From positions 8,009,822-8,073,821 of the forward strand of contig OW203751.1 of NCBI GenBank assembly GCA_934045075.1: a stretch of 64,000 nucleotides of DNA. Direction: 5' to 3'. Under the pieces are notes generated by a model. It was not told the DNA's origin, made no database searches, and worked only from the letters and a program-made list of their open reading frames with translations. Origin of the DNA: Yponomeuta sedellus (lineage: Eukaryota > Arthropoda > Insecta > Lepidoptera > Yponomeutidae). Below, piece after piece: positions 19,775-30,690 of this stretch; positions within the stretch are counted from its first letter, which is position 1; every line of letters starts with the position of its first letter. The position numbers and the translations under genes were made by a program.

Positions 19775-19998
19775 CTCATGACTGTTATATCTTTTTTTAA
19801 TTAGTTATTATTAATTACTTAATATGTTTTCTAAGAATAAGCCGTACAATAAATTGCTTCTGGTTTTTTCAGATCATACCAAAAGTTCATCCTAGTTTGG
19901 TTACATGAGTAAATTAATATTAATGATCGTCCGGATGCAGGGCCGATGTAGAAGATTTAGTGGAGCACAATCAAAGACGAGATGTTTTTTCGTTGGTA

Positions 19999-20122
19999 AT
20001 TTTATTCCGAATCAATAATATTTCATTGCCTTGATTACCCTAGTACAATAATGAATATACAGACGGCGATAGATTATTTAATTACAATGACATCCAAAAG
20101 ATGGCGCTGTCGTTAGACAATT
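19999..20122 (+). repeat. Direct repeat, copy 1
   Basis: About 124 bp (TTTTATTCCGAATCAATAAT ... GGCGCTGTCGTTAGACAATT) recurs at 20828-20952 with about 90% identity by eye. The pair brackets the solo-LTR-like block. Confidence 0.8.
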
Positions 20123-20282
20123 AACAACATTTAAATTTTTTAGCATACGTATTTTACTGTCTTAAAGGAATCTAGATACGAAATAAAACGACCCGTTTTT
20201 TTATTTTTGGAAATTCGATGATTTTCATTCATAATTTTCTGTTTGAATTTCGTCTTATTCTAAAAGGACATAACCGCTAAAT

Positions 20283-20640
20283 GACGTCACACATGCAGCT
20301 TAATAATACTAACCTAAGATCCGGGCCAAACCTCTGCCGGGCTATAAATACTTAGGGCCACTTCCCGTCCCCGGAGTCAAGCCCACTATCTCCGCGCTGC
20401 AGTGGACTACGGGAACCAACCGCTACCGAGGAAATCCCAACCTGCGGGTCGCGCTACCACGGGTCACGCTGCGTACCCGCCTCGACTCCAGGAGAGTACC
20501 TATCCGGGCTGGCCAGAAAGTGACTGATCGTGTGTAGGGATTGTTAAGAATCCACTTTAAATAAATTTGTGTCGTACTGTCCACGGTTTTATTTTTTTTC
20601 CCGCTACCGACAGCTAGCCACTCTTCAAGCGCGACCCTTG
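20283..20640 (+). other. Solo-LTR-like block with TATA box and AATAAA
   Basis: TATAAATA at 20343-20350 and AATAAA at 20560-20565, 210 bp apart, in a GC-richer island unlike its surroundings. This matches the U3-R-U5 layout of an LTR. Possible ends are not certain and no primer-binding site was identified. It could also be a decayed host promoter and terminator. Confidence 0.3.
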
Positions 20641-20827
20641 CCGCCTTTTTAAAAACCATTGGAGTTAAGAAAAGGAATTTCTCCGACATGACTTTGGAAT
20701 GAAATTGAAAATGGCATCTGTCATATCATTTTTAATATAAGGCAACGGTACCTCCTCATTCCACTGTATTTGTGACGTCATCACACAATTTTTGGTTTTT
20801 ATTTGTTGTTGTGTTGTAATGAAGTCA

Positions 20828-20952
20828 ATTTTATTCCGAATCAATAATATTTCGTTGCCATGGTTACCCTAGTACAATTATGAATATACAGATGGCGATA
20901 GACGATTTAATTACAATGACATGCAAAACATGGCGCTGTCGTTAGACAATTA
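20828..20952 (+). repeat. Direct repeat, copy 2
   Basis: Second copy of the repeat at 19999-20122. Confidence 0.8.
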
Positions 20953-21307
20953 TTTAAAATATTTGTATTTGTACATATCTGTATCTGTCTCTGTATCTTT
21001 TATTAATACACAAAACAGTATTACGGACATAAATTAAAAATATGAAATGACAAAAACACTAACTTCAATCCATAACACCAACACATGTGCATACAGCATG
21101 ATAAATTACATTATTTATAATAAAATTACGAATTATAGTCAGAATTAGAAATGAAATTAAAAAATATAAAAAATAATTTATTGAAAGCATTAAATTACAT
21201 CGGAGGCAATTATATCTGTACCTATCTGTATCTGTATACATCGAGACAGCTTAGTTGGCCAGCCCACAGGAAGACTAATCAATACGTGCGTAGCCTAAAA
21301 CTCTGCG

Positions 21308-21510
21308 GATTTCTTCACGATGTTTTCCTTCACGTTTATATTTTTGGAGCAGTGTCCACCATATGCCAACATGCAGCTCCGATACCGCTAATAAGGACTC
21401 CAATCTGACATTTATTCCAGCGACTTAAGGGCCATTGTCCCATGGCAGCGCATACGCAGTGTCACATATTTTAGTTAAAACAAAATGTCGGATGTTTTAT
21501 ACGAAATAAG
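21308..21510 (+). repeat. 203-bp tandem duplication, unit 1
   Basis: GATTTCTTCACGATG ... ATACGAAATAAG. The next 203 bp repeat it with two visible differences. The left edge overlaps a family D SINE remnant (CACGATGTTTTCCTTCAC). Confidence 0.95.
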
Positions 21511-21713
21511 GATTTCTTCACGATGTTTTCCTTCACCTTTATATTTTTGGAGCAGTGTCCACCATATGCCAACATGCAGCTCCGATACCGCTAATAAGGA
21601 CTCCAATCTGACATTTATTCCAGCGCCTTAAGGGCCATTGTCCCATGGCAGCGCATACGCAGTGTCACATATTTTAGTTAAAACAAAATGTCGGATGTTT
21701 TATACGAAATAAG
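21511..21713 (+). repeat. 203-bp tandem duplication, unit 2
   Basis: Immediately adjacent second unit, nearly identical, so the duplication is recent. Confidence 0.95.
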
Positions 21714-21861
21714 GCCATAAAATAACTTAATGTGGGTCCGCAGTCCGCCCGCATGGTGCAACATTGTATTCCGTAAATGTATGTAACCGTTTCCCTCGAA
21801 TATGACGTACCTTCACAGCGTTATGTATGCCGATTTATTATATCTAAGTTCATTCATCTTT

Positions 21862-22763
21862 AAAAACCTATTTAGAGGCTAAAATTTCACCCATGCCGGG
21901 ATTCGAACCCGCAACCTCTGGCTATCCGTGCCAGCGCTCCACCAATTGAGCCAATGGGCGACTCACGGCATCAGTGAAATTTCGAACCTCTTTACACTAT
22001 TCTCTGTATTACGTACAGGCAGCGACATCTGACCTAAGCAAATTGCATTACTTACAGCCCCGACTACCTACTTTGCAGTTAGGTTTAACATCGGAACGAT
22101 ATCACTGTACCCACATGATTACACTATTTTTATTTTTAATGCACTAACCCGTGCTAAGGAACAAATTTAAAAACCTATTTAGAGGCTAAAAATTTCACCC
22201 ATGCCGGGATTCAAACCCGCAACCTCTGGCTATCCGTGCCAGCGCTCCACCAATTGAGCCAATGGGCGACTCACGGCATCAGTGAAATTTCGAACCTCTT
22301 TACACTATTCTCTGTATTACGTACAGGCAGCGACATCTGACTTAAGCAAATTGCATTACTAACAGCCCCGACTACCTACTTTGCAGTTAGGTTTAACATA
22401 GGAACGATATCACTGTACCCACATGATTACACTATTTTTATTTTTAATGCACTAACCCGTGCTAAGGAACAAATTTAAAAACCTATTTAGAGTTTAAAAA
22501 CCTATTTAGAGGCTAAAAATTTCACCCATGCCGGGATTCGAACCCGCAACCTCTGGCTATCCGTACCAGCGCTCTACCAATTGAGCCAATGGGCGACTCA
22601 CGGCATCAGTGAAATTTCGAACCTCTTTACAATATTCTCTGTATTACGTACAGGCAGCGACATCTGACTTAAGCAAATTGCATTACTTACAGCCCCGACT
22701 ACCTACTTTGCAGTTAGGTTTAACATCGGAACGATATCACTGTACCCACATGATTATACTATT
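21862..22763 (-). mobile_element. Family T SINE, head-to-tail trimer inside one TSD
   Basis: Three minus-strand units start (on the plus strand) at 21861, 22168 and 22495, period about 307 bp plus a 19-bp slip (22476-22494). The whole array is flanked by TTCATTCATCTTT (21849-21861 and 22764-22776). The outer unit ends with the short 3' end. Internal units are joined by the long tail (GCACGGGTTAGTGCATT, AATAAAAATAG). All three keep the tRNA-like segment with changes in A box and loop. Confidence 0.92.
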
Positions 22764-23094
22764 TTCATTCATCTTTCTATCAATATAATTAGAGCTAGTT
22801 ATTAATTTGTGTTTTATTTGTATATTATTGTAGCTTATTCTGTCACTCAATCCACTATTTGACTCTCTTTTCAAGTGAGTCTTAATTGGTAAACATCTCT
22901 TCCATTAGGCCAACAAATATTTTAGTACTTAGATGACCTAAAAGCAACAAAAAAATATATTTTAAAACTTTGCTTTTCTAAACAGCCAAAAACGCTGTCA
23001 GCTATTTTTGTCTATGGTTTGAAGATCTGAAAACTTGTAAAATTCAACATCTGTGAGTGATCTGTGAGCATAGTGAAATAACAACAACGCAACC

Positions 23095-23293
23095 ATGATT
23101 TCACCGAGATTACATGCAAAATATAGCAATAATCATTATTGCATTGTTTGAGAATGCAAAAACATGCCAATCAAGGTGTGGATTCGTGTACCCAGTGAAA
23201 TAAACACGAAAAAATGGGCTCAAACTTCCCAAAAGAGACCGCGATATTTTATCGACTGAAACTCGGGTGTATTTATGTGAAGACCACTTTGAT
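23095..23293 (+). pseudogene. THAP-domain exon, broken
   Basis: From ATG at 23095 the frame gives a C-x4-C zinc ligand pair (C-I-V-stop-E-C), then KNMPIKVWIRVPSE, TKKWAQTSQKRPRYF. After a shift of frame it gives TRVYLCEDHFD, ending at GTAAGT (23294), a good 5' splice site. C-x4-C, about 41 residues, then C-x2-H is the C2CH zinc signature of THAP DNA-binding domains, with the conserved W. An in-frame TGA between the first two cysteines and the frameshift show that the exon is dead. The class includes host transcription factors and domesticated or mobile P-element proteins; I cannot tell which. No downstream exon was recognised. Confidence 0.72.
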
Positions 23294-23639
23294 GTAAGTG
23301 CTATAATAATCAATGTCCACTGGCTCTGGCTGACAGATGTTTGTTTACAAACGAAAGATGCTTTCAACATGGCGGATAGCGTTTCATCGTTCTAATTAAA
23401 AGCGAAAAATATTTTTTTAATTTGCAAATTTTGCAGCCATCCTACATACGTACTTAGCAAAGTCAGTATATTTCAGTTTCTTAAGTTAAATACTACAGGA
23501 AATATTCATTTATCGCGTCAAATTTGCTACGAGTCAAGCAGCGGATTAAAACTACTTAAGTATATTTTTCATTCTGTATACATAATATTCTGTATACATA
23601 TTATTCTTTATAACATATAGGTATTCTACTCTATATGGT

Positions 23640-23995
23640 ATTGCCCGTGATGGTATCGCACCGCAGTCTGTGACGCTCGTGGGGTAGCACCTGGTACTGA
23701 CTGAAAATCAGCGCTGAAGGCTAGTCCATCAGCATATTGCTGAGTCAGTTGCCATTTATAGCCGCAGTGACGCGCCGTGACCTTTCGATTTTCTTCCTTT
23801 TTTTAATGTTGTTTAGTAATATGTTTTAAGTTTATATTCTTTTTAATGCACTAACCCGTGCTAAGGACAATTTTAAAAACCTATGCACCGATAGTCAGAG
23901 GTCGCGGGTTCGAATCCCGGCATGGGTGGAATTTTTAGCCTCTAAATATGTTTTAAGTTTGTTTGTTACTGTGGCGTGTGGATTTTTTCTATAAT
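23640..23995 (-). repeat. Interspersed repeat G, interrupted
   Basis: Inverted copy of 7928-8160, split by a family T SINE at 23834-23945. Its two halves join across the TSD. Confidence 0.6.
23834..23945. mobile_element. Family T SINE, inverted tail plus sense body, 15-bp TSD
   Basis: Flanked by ATATGTTTTAAGTTT (23819-23833 and 23946-23960). 23834-23884 is an inverted tail; 23885-23945 is a sense body from the anticodon arm to the short 3' end. The inverted and sense parts come from different regions of the unit. Confidence 0.9.
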
Positions 23996-24045
23996 ACATG
24001 TATTTCTTCTTTTTATTATTATTTTATGGGGAAATAAATAATATA

Positions 24046-24143
24046 TAAAATTACTAACTGTGCCCCGCGTTGCTACCCACGGTTTATTGATTTTCCCATG
24101 GAAATAAGATATTTTTCCGCAGCAAAACGTAGCCTGTGTTAAG
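24046..24143 (+). repeat. Interspersed repeat L, left part
   Basis: TGCCCCGC, CTACCCACGGTTTATTGA and TTTTCCGCAGCAAAACGTAG as at 2765-3006. It continues at 24793. Confidence 0.55.
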
Positions 24144-24411
24144 CCAGGGTATATTCTAAAAGCTAACAGACTATTCTTATTCAGTAAATTTAATATTGTG
24201 AATTGCAATCGGCTACTCTCTCTCGTCTCCAAAACTCACTTAACTAGTAGATAATGCTACGAAGCAATAAGCTCGCCTGTGTGTAAAATTTTACGCAATA
24301 AAATAAAGAATTTATTAATAATGGACAGTAATAAAAAAAAATATTAAGCTCAAATAAAAAAACCATTTGGAGATTAAGCTTCAAACAATACTAGAAAAAT
24401 ACTTAAAGATT
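24144..24411 (+). repeat. Interspersed repeat M
   Basis: Inverted copy at 28790-29045 (shared CTATTCTTATTCAGTAAATT-like, GAATTGCAATCGGCTACTC-like and AGCAATAAGCTCGCCTGTGT blocks). Inserted into repeat L. Confidence 0.6.
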
Positions 24412-24772
24412 ATACAATTTTTATTTTTAATGAACTAATCCGTGCTAAGGACAAATTTAAAAAGCTATTTAGAGGCTAAAAATTTCACCCATGCCGGGAT
24501 TCGAACCCGCAACCTCTGGCTATCCGTGCCAGCGCTCTACCAATTGAGCCAATGGGCGACTTACCGGCATCAGTGAAATTTCGAACCTCTTTACACTATC
24601 CTTTACACGCTGCCTGTACGTAATACAGAGAATAGTGTAAAGAGGTTCGAAATTTCACTGATGCCGGTGAGTCGCCCATTGGCTTCATTGGTAGAGCGCT
24701 GGCCCGGATAGCCAGAGGTTGCGGGTTCGAATCCCGGCATGGGTGAAATTTTTAGCCTCTAAATAGGTTTTT
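24412..24772. mobile_element. Family T SINE, long foldback with 15-bp TSD
   Basis: Flanked by AAATACTTAAAGATT (24397-24411 and 24773-24787). 24412-24598 is an inverted tail, tRNA-like body and 5' part. 24601-24772 is a sense unit from GCTGCCTGTACGTAATACAG to the short 3' end. Arms of about 150 bp could form a long hairpin. Confidence 0.92.
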
Positions 24773-24792
24773 AAATACTTAAAGATTTTTTC

Positions 24793-24910
24793 GGAGCTGG
24801 CTGACCAACTCCATACCAAATTTTATTAAGATCGCTCCAGCCGTTTAGACGTTGAAGAAGCAACAAACTTTTGCCTTTATATTATTAGGGTGATGAAGTG
24901 TGATGTGATA
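24793..24910 (+). repeat. Interspersed repeat L, right part
   Basis: CCAACTCCATACCAAATTTT, GATCGCTCCAGCCGTTTAGA and a GTGTGATGTGATA end continue the element begun at 24046. Confidence 0.55.
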
Positions 24911-24949
24911 GTATGATGTGATATGATGTGGTGTGATTTGCATTGTGAT

Positions 24950-25305
24950 TTATTATGTTAAACAAAGTCATTGGTACATGCCCGCACTCTTTGTTTAATT
25001 TCCAAGTTACGTACATTTGCGAATTTGTAGTCGCAATATCACACGCTAACGGTGAAGGAAAAACATCGTGAGGAGACCCGCGGCTTGGTTGGCTCCGCGC
25101 GTATTGAATAGTCTTTCCTGTGGGCTAGGCCGACTAAGCTGTCAGGATGGTGTAGGTGCTGGGCAAGCCTACACCATCTATAAAACCATGTCCCAGGCAC
25201 TACAGCGCCGGAGTGGGCCCTTCACCCATCTAGTGTGAGTAAAGATACCACTGGACGCTGTATAAATCATCTCATTAAGTAGATGAAAAAAAGGCCAATA
25301 TTATA
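24950..25305 (+). mobile_element. Family D SINE, headless, complete 3' region
   Basis: AACAAAGTCATTGGTACATG, GGTGAAGGAAAAACATCGTG, GGCTAGGCCGACTAAGCTG and ACCACTGGACGCTG match the minus-strand copy at 4225-4625. The tRNA-like head is not present. Confidence 0.7.
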
Positions 25306-25310
25306 TTATT

Positions 25311-25490
25311 ATTATGCGAGAGGTCCCGGGTTCGATCCCCGGCTAGGGACAAAAAAAAACCCAGGTCTTGGATGTTTACATGTTTGTGATGTCGTTGTTT
25401 CTGGTTCCCACGACACAGGGTATCCTAGTGTGGGGCCAGAAGCAACGTATGTGCCGGTATGTAAATGTTAATGTTATGTTAATGTTATTA
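25311..25490 (+). mobile_element. Family P SINE, 5'-truncated
   Basis: Starts in the variable loop (GCGAGAGGTCCCGGGTTCGA) with intact B box, then A9, CCAGGTCTTGGATGTTTACA and a TGTAAATGTTAATGTT tail. Confidence 0.85.
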
Positions 25491-25658
25491 TGATTTCTTA
25501 ATATAAAAACGAAACTTAACCTAAAACCTATTGTCTAATTTAAATTAAACATTTGAGCCAGATCGCAGTCGGGTGGTAGAGTACCAAGAAGGCTGACGGC
25601 ATTGCCTCGCTTTATGGCAAAACTTATCCTTTGACCAAGTTATAATTATTACTTTTAA

Positions 25659-25732
25659 TACCAACCCGGACTCGGCCCCCGCGGTGGACTATGGCCTAAC
25701 CTTCAGTGGGGCATACAAAGGGTTGAAACCAT
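25659..25732 (+). mobile_element. Family S SINE scrap
   Basis: CCAACCCGGACTCGGCCCCC, GGTGGACTATGGCCTAACCT, CAGTGGGGCATACAAAGGG and TTGA: 3' third only, with a small deletion. Confidence 0.65.
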
Positions 25733-28700
25733 AATTCTTAATAATAATAATAATGGACAACACACGGATGTCAAAAGGACAACAGTGCAAAAATAAAGCC
25801 CTAAGATTTTATTGCTTTTTCGAGAAGAAAACAGAAAAATAGGGGACACTTTTTTTTCTTTTGTCGTATTTATTTGGAAATAATAGTTATTTTTAAGTTT
25901 TAAAATAGATTTTTTATAACTGGAAGTGACATAGGCTAGAAGGCTAAAAGGCAACACAAAACATAATCTTTGCCTCTAGAGTGCGTTTCAAACAAGGGGT
26001 AGCAGTAACTTCGCAGAAACCTTCGACAGTAATGTGGTCCTGCTTTCGCTAACCAACCTTCCATAAGAAAAAAAGAGATGGCACTACGTTTATCAATGCA
26101 CCGATTTCAAGGTGCGTACAGGCCCTAATGTCAAACGCTACCGACTAGGGATAGGCCTAACTCTCCATCGATATCGATAGAAACGTTGAAAAATGAAGAC
26201 ACCTTGGATTAAATCATGTAAATAATTATAATAAATTGCTTTGTATATAAGTTTTAAATCATGTTTAATCAAAATAAGTAACAATAATTTAAAAAAGCAA
26301 CACTTTTTTATACAAAATAGTGAATTTACAATTATATTCGTCAACGTCAGCATAATACTCCGTCTCAGATTTCTTCCTGAATAGAATCCGTAACGACGTC
26401 CAAATTTACGTTACGTTTCTTCTTCCCATTTAGTAAAAATACAGATCGAGCTAGGTCCTTGTATTAAAAAGTTGTTTATCTTGCAATGAAATTTGAAAAG
26501 GAAAATACTATTGCTAATATTGACTAGGTAAATCCATCTTCGACCGCAATCTGTCGCTAAAAGTCGTATTTAATTATCAAAATATTATATTATTATTGCA
26601 AGTAATAATTCAGTAATTCGATGGACGCAGTAATTTGATGTGTCAAGTGATGAATTCTTATATTTGAATACGTTTCATTGACAGATTTTAGACAACAGGT
26701 ATAGGGGTTGATGAACACATCAACGAAGGAATTTTCGAACGCAAGACTATAAGGATCATCAACTACGTCAGGCTGCAGTAAATTTGATCAAGAAAGAAGA
26801 ATATGACCGTGGCATTGGCAGATAACAGACATTTTTGCTCACATCCCATGGTCAGTACTGACCTGAAAACAAACAGAAACTTTTAATAAAGGCGTACCTA
26901 CAAAAGAGAGCTGCTTAAATAATAACATATTCCACTTTTAAACACTTTCGTTTTAGATCTCTTTATAAAAGCTATTTGGGTTACAAGCTACGTCTATTAT
27001 TGACAGATCCTGATAATTAATTACATACTTTGAAGTAAGGTACAATTTGCATCTATATAGTCAGATATTTTTTGCAATAAGCTGATCACCACATAATTTA
27101 TTAATTGTGAAACTAACAGCTTTGACGTCCATTCATTTAACATTTTGTTTTTACCTTTCAACTTTTCTTTATCTATGATTTACACTGTTGGAGAGATGGT
27201 TTTTGTGGGTAAGTCTATGGTAGTTTGTATTGTCGTTGGGTGAGATTTAAATTCAGGACAAACATAAAACAGCTGATGGGGTTTGGAAAACAAATTGTGT
27301 ACACGTAGAAGTCTTAATATAAGCAACATCGTGATGTGGGATGTTCGGGCTTGTTTATTATTTTTATTATCAATTCTCATATCACACTGTTCACTTATTA
27401 CGATTTAGAAATTTTGAAATAAAGATAAACTGTTAAATGAATTAAATGGATGAAGGCACCACTCAGATGCTGTGGTGCCTGGGACACTGTTTGGATGTAG
27501 TAGACTTAACTAAAGAAGTATGGCAAAGGAAAAAAAAACTTTTTATAGTTATTCTCGTTATGTTCGAATACAAAATAAACTCCTGGGAGCATCCTATTTT
27601 GTAAAAACATGTGATAAGTGTATATGAAAAGGTAGAGGTACATATTCTGCAACAAATGTTTAACTTTCTCACCATTACTTCCATTTTTACTGGTCTAAGG
27701 TGGGCACCACATCTTTCTTCAGGCGTGTTTGCAATAAGTTTCTTCGTCCAAATCACTCGGGTCTAAAGTGCCTTGAGCGCAGCTTACAGTCGTTTTTGTC
27801 CGGTTTCTTATTTCTGCGTTTTTGCGTGCTTTTGCTTCCATTTATCAATTTGGGAAAACTTGAACAATAAGAAACAATGGATTATGTACTAAGAAGGCGT
27901 GATGAACAAGTATCGACTATACTACTACTGAGGCGAATTTTCATCGACCATGCTTTTGCCATCCCATCACTAGGACAACCTACAAATGGATTGGTTTATT
28001 TTCTTAATTTTAGAGCGTAGAAGGGTTCGAGAAGCAACAATTACGGTAATTTTGGTTAATGAGTCATTAGGAAGTTTATTTACAAAGTGATATTTTATCC
28101 GTTGGTCCTTTTATGCGAGAAAACATAGGTTTTAGGTACTCACCTTTGGAAGTTCATATTATAATCTCCGTTTTCTTTGTTTCTTATGTGACCTGCAGCC
28201 ACCACGCACTTTTCACCTCGTTGTGCATTTATTGTACAATATCCCAGGGTAAGTTGTTAGCACCAAAATATTTTAGTTATTTCAATTTTCTAAAATAATC
28301 CGACGACGTCTTCACAGATTTTGCACTTGCGATAACCCGACTAAATTTGAAAACATTCAGAGTGCTGCCACTATTGTAAGTTACATTACCATCTTAATTT
28401 GGACTCTTACTCAGGGCATTAAGGCATCGTTTTGACAATTAGGCCTGTACGCTGTCACGTGACCATCGTTTCTTCTATTGGTTTAATTGTTCTGTGGTTT
28501 CAAATTATAGTTCCTTTCAAGAAACTCTTATCAACATGTAATAGAGACTATATTTGCTAAATCCAAAGGACTTATTTCGTGAAACGCACTTTACTTTAGT
28601 TTACTTGAAAAAAACAACTTGTCATTGCAATTCGATTCGATTTGACACACCACAGACTAGTTGTTGACATTTTGCTTTTTTTTTAGGTGACAAAGGCAAA

Positions 28701-28789
28701 GGCGTAGGTACCAAGCTGTAGAGCCGCTGTGCCGGCTTTTTTTTATTGTGCAATTTTTTCTCTGTATTGAAACTATAGAATAATCTTTG
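25733..28789. other. Low-repeat stretch, no supported gene
   Basis: About 3 kb with no recognised mobile element and only short frames. Two weak protein-like runs were seen: DYKDHQLRQAAV near 26745-26780 (plus) and IRNRTKTTV ... LDPSDLDEETYCKHA near 27730-27845 (minus). Neither is enough to call a gene. Unique non-coding or intronic DNA is the simplest reading. Confidence 0.4.
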
Positions 28790-29045
28790 AGTATTTTTCT
28801 TGTATTCCTTGAAGCTTAATCTCCAAATGGTTTTTTTATTTCAGCTTAATATATTTTTTAATTATTGTCCATTATTATTAAATTCTATATTTTATTGAGT
28901 AAAATTTTACACACAGGCGAGCTTATTGCTTCGTAGCATTATCTACTAATTAAGTGAGTTTTGGAGACGAGAGTAGCTGATTGCAATTCACAATATTAAA
29001 TTTACTCAATAAGAATAGTCTGTTAGCATCTAGAATATACCTCCG
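28790..29045 (-). repeat. Interspersed repeat M
   Basis: Inverted copy of 24144-24411. Confidence 0.6.
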
Positions 29046-29502
29046 CTAGCATCGGATAGAATCGGATATATTCGTGTAATCGGAACTAATGTGATTTAAA
29101 ACTTTACATAACTTTTCAAAATAACCAAGAAAAGTTTTAAGTATACAGAGCAGGAGTAGTATTACACTCGTCTGCTTTCGGCAAAAACCGAAATCTACTC
29201 TAAAGCCCGAGGTACCTATATTCTAAAAGCTACCAGACTGTACGTGACTATTTTCTCCCGTGGATTCGCTCACAAATACTTAAGGCTAAGGTGCGCTTTG
29301 TTCGAAAGATTATAAGTATTTAAAGGTCCAAATGACGCGGCGCGGGCGCTTACAAGTTGCTGGTGATGGGATGGACCCTTTATCGTTGTCGATGAAATTG
29401 TTATAAAAATATTGGTTGGCCTTACGAAAAGATTAAGGAAAGTTTGCTGGACGGATTCTTTATCAAAGTTAAGCTAGTCTTTGTACATGTTATTTCGTAT
29501 GT

Positions 29503-29702
29503 TCGATATCAACCCTTGTATTTCCCCACTGCTGGGGCAGGGGCTCTTCCTGCATCGAAGGAAGGTTAGGCCATACTCCACCACGGGGCCCAAGTCCGGG
29601 TTGGTGGAGGAATGTAAGGCAGTGGCCGGCCTTACTATCAGAAGTTATCATGCCGCACACAAGGCTTAATGACTGTCATTGCATGATAGCCGGCGCCAAG
29701 GC
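29503..29702 (-). mobile_element. Family S SINE, subfamily A, 5'-truncated
   Basis: Minus strand ends GGGGAAATACAAGGGTTGAT. The head and T-run are missing; it abuts LINE family I at 29695. Confidence 0.8.
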
Positions 29703-29776
29703 CGCCAATTGTACTCTGTAACTGTAACATGTTTTATAATATGTGCTCTGGTGTACAATAAGGAATATTCCTATGT
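29695..29776 (+). mobile_element. LINE 3'-end fragment (family I)
   Basis: CCAAGGCCGCCAATTGTACT and GGTGTACAATAAGGAATATT, the sense copy of the fragments at 18241 and 39150. Confidence 0.55.
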
Positions 29777-29797
29777 TATCTTACACGTAAGAAATAT

Positions 29798-30190
29798 AAA
29801 AGGGCTGGTCCACCAGTTCAAAGTCGCTCAGCGAGCTATGGAGAGAGCTATGCTCGGAGTTTCTCTGAAGGATAGGATTCGTAATGAATGCATATGACAG
29901 AGAACCAAAGTTATAGACATAGCTCAGAGAATTAGCGAGCTGAAGTGGCAGTGGGCTGGCCATATTTCGCGAAGAATCGACAACCGTTGGAGTTAGCGTG
30001 TTCTTGAGTGGAGACCGCGACTCGGCAAACGTAGTGTAGGACGCCCTCCGACCAGGTGGGATGACGATCTGCCAAAAACTGCCGGCAGGTGCTGGATGCG
30101 GCAAGCTGAAGACAGGGCGCTATGGCACTCATTAGGGAAGGGCTATGTCCAGCAGTGGACTGCAGCCTCAAGAAGAAGAAGAAGAAGGAA
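29798..30190 (+). pseudogene. RTE-type LINE reverse transcriptase C-terminal fragment
   Basis: Longest RTE piece here. The reading runs QRAMERAMLGVSLKDRIRNE, a stop (TGA in ATATGACAGAG), then VIDIAQRISELKWQWAGHI, RPRLGKRSVGRPPTRWDDDL, AGRCWMRQAEDRAL, GKGYVQQWTA and a lysine-coding AAG repeat. Catalytic domains are absent. Family knowledge places this after the thumb region of RTE polymerases. Confidence 0.85.
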
Positions 30191-30411
30191 TATATTAACT
30201 TCAAAAACTATCGACACCAAGACACTCGCTACCCCATCCCTAAACCGCAGCGGCTCGGCAGTTTGTCGCACGGTTGTAGCAACAACATAAAAAAACATAA
30301 CAAGGGAAAAAGAAAACAAGAACTCGCATCCGAAGCCTTTATGTTACGTCTTATGTAGATCCCTCGTCGAGAAGGAAGCTTTGACGTTTGCTTTTGCAAA
30401 GTGACTGGTAG

Positions 30412-30690
30412 AATATATTCTTTTTTTTTAATGCACTAACCCGTGCTAAGGACAATTTCAAAAACCTATTCAGAGGCTAAAAATTCCAACCACGCCGGGA
30501 CTCGAACCGCGACCTCTGGCTATCCGTGCCAGCGCCCTCCCAACTGAGCTATTGGGCGACTTACCGGCATCAGTGAAATTTCGAACCTATTTACAATCCT
30601 CTCTGTATTACGTACAGGCAGCAGCATCTGGCTAAAGTAGTTTTGCATCAAGTGCAGCCCCGAGTACCGTACTTTGCAGTTAGTTATGAC
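30412..30690 (-). mobile_element. Family T SINE, long tail, nearly full length
   Basis: Minus strand from CTAACTGCAAAGTACGGTAC through the tRNA-like segment (GGTTCGAGTCCCGG with one base lost before it) to CATTAAAAAAAAAAGAATAT. Confidence 0.8.

Noticed and set aside
21862..22763. CRISPR-like array
   Set aside because: Units are about 307-bp SINE copies in a eukaryotic genome, without spacers or cas genes.
23149..23151. TGA in the THAP exon as selenocysteine
   Set aside because: A frameshift follows in the same exon, and THAP proteins are not selenoproteins; a plain stop is the simpler reading.
26730..26840. MADF-like run DYKDHQLRQAAV
   Set aside because: Only about 20 residues resemble the domain and a stop follows shortly; not enough to call a relic.
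27725..27850. Minus-strand frame with IRNRTKTTV and LDPSDLDEETYCKHA
   Set aside because: A short frame of about 40 residues with no clear family; the slight RTE resemblance does not extend.
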